A program made the position numbers and the translations under genes. The notes under the pieces were generated by a model. It worked only from the letters and a program-made list of their open reading frames with translations, was not told the origin of the DNA and did not search any database. Positions 38,730 to 45,255 of a DNA stretch of 64,000 nt are shown here, one piece after another. The stretch is taken from positions 2,152,001 to 2,216,000 of the forward strand of contig NZ_CP096972.1 of assembly GCF_024758725.1 (NCBI RefSeq), in the 5' to 3' direction. Source of the stretch: Sphingomonas sp. SUN039. Its GTDB lineage: Bacteria; Pseudomonadota; Alphaproteobacteria; Sphingomonadales; Sphingomonadaceae. Within the stretch, counting starts at the first letter, position 1. Each line of letters opens with the position of its first letter.

Positions 38730-39887
38730 ATGATCGGGTCAATTTCCAGCCTGCGCGAGCAGTTCATGCCGTCTATCCCGGAGGCGATCCGGGACGATTT
38801 CACGATGTTGCGCGCGCAACGCGTCGAGACGCAGACGCCGATGATGTACCTGATGCTGCTTGCCACGACGCCGACGGCGGCATGGGCGGGCGCGGCAGAC
38901 GTGCACTGGGGCGTACGCTACGGCTTGCCCGCGCTGCTCGCGCTGTGCTGCGTGCTGGGCATGATCGAAAACCGGCAGAGCCGCCAACGACCGATGAGCC
39001 TGCGCCGCGCCCGGCTTACAGTCAAAAAGACCAGCCGCGTTTCCGGGTGGGTCGCCCTGATGTGCAGCCTGTGGTGCGTCGTCAACTGGCTGGGTTCGGC
39101 ACCCGAAAACCATGCTAGCTTCGCCATGATCCTGACAATGGGATCGCTCGCAACGGCCTATTGCCTGTCATCGATCCGCCTTGCCGCGATTCTCAATCTG
39201 GCCATTGGGGTGGTTCCGATCTCCGCGCTGATGCTGTCGTCGGGCCGCCCGACCGAAATGGCGGCGGCGACCAGCCTCATCCTCGCCACCGCGATCCTGA
39301 TCCGGTTCATTCTGCAAAGCCACGCAATGCTGGTCGATCTCCTGCAATTGCAGAAGCAGACCCGCGACCTTGCGTATACCGACCCGTTGACGGGCCTGGC
39401 CAATCGTCGCGCGCTCGACGAACGGATCGCGCACCTCTTGCAACCTTCGGATAAAGCGCTGCCGTTCAAGCTGGTGTTGCTGGACCTCGACGGGTTCAAG
39501 CCGGTCAACGACCGTTTCGGCCATGCCTTTGGCGACAAGCTGCTGCGCTCGGTCGCAGACCGGCTGCGCGATACGATCGGTGACGAAGGCCTTGTCATGC
39601 GCCAGGGCGGCGACGAGTTCGCCGTACTGCTGCCCCCGCAATCATCGCTGATGGAAGCCCCGATTGCCGACCGGATCCTGATCTCGCTTGTCCGTCCGCA
39701 TATGATCAACGGCCACCCGGTCAACGTCAGCGCAAGTGTCGGTGTGGCGCAATGGCCGGATAATGGCACGAGCGCTGACGAGCTGTTCGAATTCGCCGAC
39801 AAGGCGCTGTATCAGGTCAAGGCCGAGGTCAGGGCATCGACATCGCATGCTGATAGGGCTGCCGACACCGCCGCGGCATCTGCCTGA
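38730..39887 (+). CDS. membrane-bound diguanylate cyclase (GGDEF)
   Basis: This 385-residue protein has five or six hydrophobic spans in the first 200 residues and a C-terminal GGDEF domain from about 215 (RDLAYTDPLTGLANRRALDE). The active-site loop is QGGDEFAVLL, intact for c-di-GMP synthesis from two GTP, and VSASVGVAQWP follows. No obvious RxxD inhibitory site precedes the loop at the usual spacing. A GTG 33 bases upstream is an alternative start. It is divergent to the lipoxygenase gene and is the last chromosomal gene before the island boundary. Confidence 0.9.
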   Translation: MIGSISSLREQFMPSIPEAIRDDFTMLRAQRVETQTPMMYLMLLATTPTAAWAGAADVHWGVRYGLPALLALCCVLGMIENRQSRQRPMSLRRARLTVKKTSRVSGWVALMCSLWCVVNWLGSAPENHASFAMILTMGSLATAYCLSSIRLAAILNLAIGVVPISALMLSSGRPTEMAAATSLILATAILIRFILQSHAMLVDLLQLQKQTRDLAYTDPLTGLANRRALDERIAHLLQPSDKALPFKLVLLDLDGFKPVNDRFGHAFGDKLLRSVADRLRDTIGDEGLVMRQGGDEFAVLLPPQSSLMEAPIADRILISLVRPHMINGHPVNVSASVGVAQWPDNGTSADELFEFADKALYQVKAEVRASTSHADRAADTAAASA

Positions 39888-39904
39888 AGGCGCGTTTCGC
39901 TAAC

Positions 39905-39922
39905 TGGCTGGGGCGGCAGGAT
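39905..39922 (+). repeat. putative attachment-site copy (left), 18 bp identical to the tRNA-Gln 3' end
   Basis: TGGCTGGGGCGGCAGGAT is identical and in the same orientation to 54986-55003, the 3' end of tRNA-Gln including the CCA. No tRNA body is attached here. Such an orphan 3' fragment is the expected distal boundary of an element inserted by a tyrosine recombinase at that tRNA. Confidence 0.8.
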
Positions 39923-39980
39923 ACACCACAGTGAGTTATCATTCTGAAAAAGCTATGTTTTATCTTCTGCCTGCCGTGGC

Positions 39981-40016
39981 GAGACCAACAATGAGACCAA
40001 CAATGGGACCAACAAA
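39981..40016 (+). repeat. three tandem 12-bp repeats, left arm of the island
   Basis: Units GAGACCAACAAT, GAGACCAACAAT and GGGACCAACAAA follow one another exactly, 58 bases inside the left attachment copy. Related units occur near the right end at 54841-54864. Position and repetition fit arm-type binding sites of a tyrosine recombinase. Confidence 0.7.
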
Positions 40017-40255
40017 GGTGCGGGATGCGATGGGACGACAGTGTTCAAGCGCTGAAAGGATCAATGCGTGATTTGCACGCCCGCTATGCGCCCCCATTCC
40101 GGTCATTGAATTGCTTGCTCCGAGCGGCCGGAAGCGGACTCGACCGATGTCGAATGTCTAGAGCTTCTCCTTTCCAGCTCGGCGGGCTGCTTCGATGCCC
40201 GTCGGTCAGCGCCCTTTTCGGCCGCTCAGAATGTTCGATTTCGCGTGTACACAAG

Positions 40256-41368
40256 TTAATCGATCCTCAAACGTCGTCGCTCGTCGGCATGACGCGCGAG
40301 CGCGAGGAAACGAAAGCCTGCGTGCATGAACTTGCCAAGCGGCATTGCCACCAGCAATGCACCGATGCTGGCCAAATGCATGATGAGCGCTGGCGTCAGG
40401 GTAGCGGTTCCGTGTGCCAGTCGGTTCGCGAGTCCTGTTGCGGCCGCGATCAGCAGCAGGATTAGAAGCGACCGGTCGAATGCGCGGGTAGTCGGGCTGG
40501 AAACGGAATCGCCTTCGATGCGCTTCAGCCAGATCAGGCCGGTGGTGCCGGCGATCATGGCGATGCCGCCGACAGTACCCAACAAGCCAGGGACGCTGAT
40601 CCAGGGATAAGGTGCCGGCCAGTGAAGCAGGTGGTCGTAGATTGCGCCGAGGGATGTCGCCGCAAAGCAGGCGGCGAAGCCCCACGCCATCAGGTGATGA
40701 TACAGGCGCCGCTTGTAGCTGAAGCTTTCGCCGGTGTCGTTGCAGCCGACACCTCCGCCGCCGAGATAGCGAAGGGTGGCAGCATCGCCGGCGGCGCGCC
40801 ACCAGCTCCGTAGCGATGGTCCGAAATGATCCGCTGGACCCGCAAATGCCCGATAGCGGAGCAAGCCAATGGTCAGCCCGGTCAGGGCAAAGCCCGCTGC
40901 GGTCAACCCGAAGGCGATCATCGCCTCGCGGCCCATCACTGCGTAAAATCCCCGCCCTCCCGGATCGCCGCCGAGCAGTCGTCGATACAGTTCGACCAGA
41001 GCGACCATCATGCCGAGCAGCAGCGCCGTTGCCAATTGTGGGCGGTCCACCAGAAGGCGAGTTCCGGGCGCCGCTCTCGCATAGCTCTCGATCCGCACTT
41101 CGCTCATGGTCTTGGGAATGTTGATCCCGAATTCGTGCGGCGGCGCGTACTGGCAGGCGTAAAGACAATCGCGGCAGCCGTGGCACAGGTTGGCGAGGTG
41201 AATGAGGTCCGCGTCGGCAAACTCGCGGCGCAGCGTCATCGCCGGGAAAACGGCGCAATAACCCTCGCAATAGCGGCAGGCGTTGCAGATTTGCAGCGCG
41301 CGGCGCGCTTCGGCCAATGCGGCCTCGCCCTTCGATCCGGTCAGGGCGACAAGGTCAGGTCCGTGCAT
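40256..41368 (-). CDS. tcuB: tricarballylate utilisation protein B (4Fe-4S membrane electron carrier)
   Basis: TcuB reoxidises the FAD of TcuA and passes electrons to the membrane quinone pool. The 370-residue product has two ferredoxin-like clusters near the N-terminus, CNACRYCEGYCAVFP at about 28-42 and CHGCRDCLYACQY at about 65-77. Several membrane spans follow. His residues in KRRLYHHLMAWG and in IMHLASIGALL could bind haem. The ATG at 41368 overlaps the tcuA end by 14 bases. The CitB/TcuB family assignment is strong; the substrate depends on TcuA. Confidence 0.9.
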   Translation of the reverse strand: MHGPDLVALTGSKGEAALAEARRALQICNACRYCEGYCAVFPAMTLRREFADADLIHLANLCHGCRDCLYACQYAPPHEFGINIPKTMSEVRIESYARAAPGTRLLVDRPQLATALLLGMMVALVELYRRLLGGDPGGRGFYAVMGREAMIAFGLTAAGFALTGLTIGLLRYRAFAGPADHFGPSLRSWWRAAGDAATLRYLGGGGVGCNDTGESFSYKRRLYHHLMAWGFAACFAATSLGAIYDHLLHWPAPYPWISVPGLLGTVGGIAMIAGTTGLIWLKRIEGDSVSSPTTRAFDRSLLILLLIAAATGLANRLAHGTATLTPALIMHLASIGALLVAMPLGKFMHAGFRFLALARHADERRRLRID

Positions 41369-42734
41369 GGCGGGCCGCCTCCTGTCCGGCGATCCGCCCG
41401 AAGACGCTTCCGATCGCCATGCCGAACCCAGCGAGATAGCCTTGGCCAAGGATAGAGCCGGCCATGATCTCCCCGGCTGCGTAAAGATTGTCGACCGGTT
41501 GATCTGTTGCGTCTTGCACGCGGGCGTGCCGGTCGACCTTCACGCCGAGGTAGGTGAACGTGATCCCCGGCCGCAACGGGTAGGCAATAAAGGGCGGCGT
41601 GGCGATCGGCGCGGCCCAGTTGCTCTTGGGCGGCGACAGGCCGACGGTCGCGCAGCCATCGAGGCCGGCCGCGTCAAAGCCTGACTTCGGGCAGGCGGCG
41701 TTGAACGACCCGACGATCTTTGCGAGCGCTGGAGCATCGAGCCCCAGGCGCTCGGCGAGCCCCTCGAGCGTGTCCGCCTCGATCGCCGGATAGCAGGAGG
41801 GCATGAACAGCGCCGTTGCAGGTTTGTCACAGATTACCCAAGCGCACTGCCCGGGCTGCTCGGCGATCAGCCTCCCCCAGATTGCATAGCGCTTGGGCCA
41901 GATATCCTCGCCTTCGTCATGGAACCGTTCGGCCCGGACGTTCACCACGATTCCGAAGGGAATGGCATCGAGCCGCGTAACGATGCCACCGTCGAACTGC
42001 GGCGCGCGCGCATCGACGGCGACGGCATGGCATTGCGTGGGATCGCCGACCGTGGCGACTCCCTGCTCGATCAGATTCCGCAGCACCTTGCCCTGCGCAT
42101 AGGGCGTGCCCCGCACGGCGAAGTTGGCGGCGGCGTCGCCCCATGCCTCGCCAAGCCATTCGAGATTGGCCTGAAATCCGCCCGACGCGGCAACGACCGC
42201 TTTGGGTATTAGCGACTTGTGCTCTCCCTCTGACTGGAATTCGACAAAGCCGATGCGCTGGTCGCGAAGTACGACGCTTTGCACTTCCGCATCATAACGT
42301 ATTGCGATCCCCATCCGCTCAGCGGTCGCATAGAGCGCGTTCACGAGCGCCTTGCCGCCACCAAGGAAGAAGGCATTGGTGCGCGACAGATTCAGCGTCC
42401 CCGACAGGGCCCGTTGAAAATGGACGCCATGCGAGCGCAGGAACTGGAAGGCTTCAGTGCTTTGCTCGATAACGAGCGTGGCAAGCCCTGTATCGGTCCG
42501 GCCGCCGGTTACCTTTAGCAGGTCGTCGAAATACTCGGACGCCTCATACTGTCCGAGAAGTGGCGCCTGAGGCGTCGTATGCATGACGCGGATGTTGCGC
42601 GTATGCCGGGAATTGCCGGCTCGCATGTGTCGCGGGGCGCTCTCCAGGATCATGACCGACGCCCCCGCTGCACGTGCACTGATCGCAGCGCACAGCGCGG
42701 CATTGCCGCCGCCGATCACGAGAACGTCCGGCAT
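41355..42734 (-). CDS. tcuA: tricarballylate dehydrogenase-like flavoprotein
   Basis: TcuA oxidises tricarballylate to cis-aconitate, which enters the TCA cycle. The 459-residue protein begins MPDVLVIGGGNAALCAAISAR, an FAD dinucleotide-binding motif, and has HMRAGNSRHTRNIRVMH, GGGKALVNALYATAERMG, VVAASGGFQANLEW and the C-terminal LYAAGEIMAGSILGQGYLAGFGMAIG. This is the fumarate-reductase/KSTD-like flavoprotein pattern. The start at 42734 excludes 15 upstream residues. It is 7 bases after the ModA-like gene and overlaps tcuB. A related tricarboxylate such as an aconitate could be the true substrate. Confidence 0.9.
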   Translation of the reverse strand: MPDVLVIGGGNAALCAAISARAAGASVMILESAPRHMRAGNSRHTRNIRVMHTTPQAPLLGQYEASEYFDDLLKVTGGRTDTGLATLVIEQSTEAFQFLRSHGVHFQRALSGTLNLSRTNAFFLGGGKALVNALYATAERMGIAIRYDAEVQSVVLRDQRIGFVEFQSEGEHKSLIPKAVVAASGGFQANLEWLGEAWGDAAANFAVRGTPYAQGKVLRNLIEQGVATVGDPTQCHAVAVDARAPQFDGGIVTRLDAIPFGIVVNVRAERFHDEGEDIWPKRYAIWGRLIAEQPGQCAWVICDKPATALFMPSCYPAIEADTLEGLAERLGLDAPALAKIVGSFNAACPKSGFDAAGLDGCATVGLSPPKSNWAAPIATPPFIAYPLRPGITFTYLGVKVDRHARVQDATDQPVDNLYAAGEIMAGSILGQGYLAGFGMAIGSVFGRIAGQEAARHART

Positions 42735-42741
42735 GGCGACG

Positions 42742-43545
42742 TTACCGGGGATCGATGGGTTCGAGGCCGGTGGCCGCAACCTGGCGGGCCACCTGCCGCG
42801 AGGTCAGGAATCTGAGCAGACGGTCGCTTGCCGGATTACCGGCCCCTCGCAATGTCTTGGCGAGCGTGAAGACCGTGACTTTCTGATATGCGTCCGGAAT
42901 CGGCCCGACAACGACTATCCCCTGAATCGGTAGTAATTCACTCATTTGCTGAAAGCCGATCGCGACCTCGCCGCGCGCGACCACCGAGCCGACGCGTTCG
43001 CTCAGGATCCGCTTGGACTTGGGGAGCAGCGCAGCCGCCAGACCCAGTCGGGGCCAGAGCGTAGTTGACAGATAGGTGCCGCTGGCGCTGGCCGAATAGC
43101 CGATCGAAGGCGCGTTCAGCATGACCGCGACAAATTTGTCCGGGGTGGAAATGTCAGGGACCGGCGCGCCGACGCGTACCGCCATGCCGATCCGCGATCG
43201 GACCAGATCGCGGTCGGTCCCAGCCTGCACGAGCGCCTGTTGCTGCAGCAGTGCAAGGCCTTGGCGCGACAGGACGACCACATCCGCAGGTTCGCCGCGC
43301 TTCAGCCGTTCGGGAATCGAATCCGCTGCGCCGCCAGCCGAACTGCCATGGATGATCGTGATGTGGAGGCCGGATTGGCGCTCGAAATCGGGTGCAAGCC
43401 GGTCGAGCGCTTCGGCATAGCCGCCGGACGTCATCACCGCCAGATCGGCGCGGTGCGGCGCGAGCTGCGGTGTCCGGATTGTCGATGCACAACTTTGCAA
43501 CCAGATCGCAGCTGCAAAAAGTCCAAGAGCCGTTCTGCGGTTCAC
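42742..43545 (-). CDS. ModA-like periplasmic lipoprotein, candidate aconitate isomerase
   Basis: The 267-residue protein has a lipobox ending at Cys19 (AAAIWLQSC) and the fold of molybdate-type binding proteins: LAVMTSGGYAEALDRLAPDFER, HGSSAGGAADSIPERLKRGEPADVVVLS, IGYSASASGTYLSTTLWPRLG and ARGEVAIGFQQMSELLPI. No molybdate permease genes are nearby. As I recall, the characterised Pseudomonas aconitate isomerase belongs to this family, and its position as first gene of a tcuA-tcuB operon supports that reading. A plain tricarboxylate-binding role is the alternative. Confidence 0.7.
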   Translation of the reverse strand: MNRRTALGLFAAAIWLQSCASTIRTPQLAPHRADLAVMTSGGYAEALDRLAPDFERQSGLHITIIHGSSAGGAADSIPERLKRGEPADVVVLSRQGLALLQQQALVQAGTDRDLVRSRIGMAVRVGAPVPDISTPDKFVAVMLNAPSIGYSASASGTYLSTTLWPRLGLAAALLPKSKRILSERVGSVVARGEVAIGFQQMSELLPIQGIVVVGPIPDAYQKVTVFTLAKTLRGAGNPASDRLLRFLTSRQVARQVAATGLEPIDPR

Positions 43546-43656
43546 ATTGCCTTCCCCAAGTGGTCTGGCTACCTACTGACCGCAGACAGTGTCCGCGACA
43601 ATCCGACGGATGACTTAGCGGGCCGGACGGGGACAAATCATAGGGGAGGGCAGTGT

Positions 43657-45054
43657 TTGAGGCTCGTGGTCGGGCGAGTTCTTGTACTTTTGTCATCATT
43701 GGTGATGGCTATGCTCGGTCACGCCCCGGCTTCGGCCCAGACGCCGCTCGATCGATTGGTGATTATCGTTCCTGGCTCGGCGGGCGGCGGATTCGACAAT
43801 ACCGCCCAAGCACTGGCCAGGGCCTTGCGCAGTGAGGGGTTGGCAAAGCGAGTCGAGATTCGTCGCTCCCCCGGCGCCGGTGGCCTGATCGCGCTGGCCC
43901 AGTTCGATGCCGCGCCTGCGCCAGACGTGCCCGCCATCTTTATCGGCGGGTCGAGCATCGTCGGCGCAGCGACCGAGAACCGATCGATCGTAACGCTGAG
44001 GAATGTCACCGCCATTTGCCAGCTGAATCAGATTTCGCTGGTGGTCGCGGTGCGATCGGACAGCCCCGTCCGATCATTCTCCGATTTGATCGAGCTGATG
44101 CGAACGTCGGAAGATCGCTTCGAATGGGTCGGGGGTTCGTTGGGTAGTCCCGACGAAATGCTGTTGCTGGCAATTGCCAGAAAGCTCGACCTTCCGCGCG
44201 AGCGATTCAACTTCATCGCCGTTCCGGGTGGTGGCGATGCCATTTCCGAACGGTTGCTGGCCGGACACCATCTTGCCGCCGTCAGCAGCTATGAGGAGGT
44301 CGACGAGTCCCCGCTGAAGTCGACGCTGCGTATGCTGACCGTTTCCGGTGCGCACCGCATCCCTGGTGTCGACGTCCCCACGATTCGCGAGGCAGGCATC
44401 GACCTGACCTTTTCGGACTGGAAGGGTGTCTTTATATCCCGAAAAGCATCGGCGGATCAGGTGCTGACAGTTCGCGACATCATGCGCCGCGTCCTGGCCA
44501 GTCCCAGCTGGACACGCGAATCCAGCAAACACGGCTGGAATGCACCGCAGTCGAGCCCGCAGGACTTTCCGGAATTCATTATTCAACAGGAGCGGCAAAT
44601 ATCCCGTCTCGTGACATCGGATGCTGCCAACCGGGAACCCGATTCCTATTATCGAAACCTCCTTGATCGACCCTGGCGGTACGCAGTCGTAGCGCTGGTC
44701 GCTGCCGCACTGTTCGCCGGCATCGTGGTTTGGCAGCGACTTGCCACCCGGCGAAGTGAAAGCGAACTGCGCGAAGCCAGACAGGCACTTGAAACGGTCT
44801 GCGCCCAAATCGAATCCGACGCGTCGTCCGAACGCTCCGCCATCGCCCGACAACTTGACACCTGGGGCCTTTCGAGTGCGGAAATCGAGATCGCATGGAT
44901 GATCCTCAAGGGGCTGCAGTTCAAGGAGATCGCCGGGGCACGCGGCACAAGCGAAAGGACCGTGCGCCAGCAGGCTCAGGACATCTACGCAAAGTCGGGT
45001 CTCGCGAGCCGCGCTGAATTTTCAGCGTTTTTCCTCGAAGATCTGAAATTCTGA
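43657..45054 (+). CDS. membrane one-component regulator: Bug/TctC periplasmic domain fused to a LuxR-type HTH
   Basis: The start is a TTG at 43657 with AGGGGAGGG upstream, giving 465 residues. Residues 1-27 form a signal sequence (AxA before Gln28). Residues 31-330 are a Bug/TctC solute-binding domain with the diagnostic IIVPGSAGGGFDNTAQALAR. Residues 341-360 are one membrane span, and 404-463 a LuxR/GerE-type HTH (LSSAEIEIAWMILKGLQFKE, IAGARGTSERTVRQQ). Topology would be ligand domain outside, DNA-binding domain inside, as in ToxR/CadC. It is divergent from the tcu genes and upstream of the receptor gene; no TctAB transporter or TcuR is present. Confidence 0.88.
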   Translation: MRLVVGRVLVLLSSLVMAMLGHAPASAQTPLDRLVIIVPGSAGGGFDNTAQALARALRSEGLAKRVEIRRSPGAGGLIALAQFDAAPAPDVPAIFIGGSSIVGAATENRSIVTLRNVTAICQLNQISLVVAVRSDSPVRSFSDLIELMRTSEDRFEWVGGSLGSPDEMLLLAIARKLDLPRERFNFIAVPGGGDAISERLLAGHHLAAVSSYEEVDESPLKSTLRMLTVSGAHRIPGVDVPTIREAGIDLTFSDWKGVFISRKASADQVLTVRDIMRRVLASPSWTRESSKHGWNAPQSSPQDFPEFIIQQERQISRLVTSDAANREPDSYYRNLLDRPWRYAVVALVAAALFAGIVVWQRLATRRSESELREARQALETVCAQIESDASSERSAIARQLDTWGLSSAEIEIAWMILKGLQFKEIAGARGTSERTVRQQAQDIYAKSGLASRAEFSAFFLEDLKF

Positions 45055-45087
45055 CCAGTTCCGCGCGCGCGGTTTGAACCAGCTATA

Positions 45088-45106
45088 CGTCATTTGGCGG
45101 ATGACG
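45088..45106. promoter_or_regulatory. dyad upstream of the TonB receptor gene, candidate regulator site
   Basis: CGTCATTTGGCGGATGACG has perfect 6-bp arms around 7 bases, 150 bases before the receptor start. Related half-sites containing CGGATG occur in the tcu divergent gap near 43606-43614 and at the start of the second MFS gene near 49393. It is a plausible target of the LuxR-type HTH, but not proven. Confidence 0.35.
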
Positions 45107-45255
45107 GATCACGACATTTCCTACGGCTACGCCATCTGACGGATTGGCTTGGGCGCGACTTCACCGGAGCCTGCCCGCTCGAAAGTCGGTCCGAGGAACG
45201 GATACCGAGATTTTGGAAAAGTCGGCCGGGCAAACCGGCGCATGGGAGGGATAGA

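Larger units (their letters stand above)
39888..40255. other. gene-free left end of the island
   Basis: These 368 bases contain the attachment copy and the 12-bp repeats. The rest shows no convincing coding frame; open frames here have no family-like sequence or ribosome binding site. Confidence 0.6.

Noticed and set aside
40025-40465. A 146-codon open frame at the left end of the island, first considered as an integrase remnant
   Set aside because: No recombinase motif (R-H-R-Y), no ribosome binding site, and it overlaps the tcuB 3' end on the opposite strand.
43240-43656. Upstream in-frame extension of the Bug-LuxR gene
   Set aside because: It would run antisense through the ModA-like gene and bury the signal peptide in the middle; the TTG with AGGGGAGGG at 43657 fits far better.
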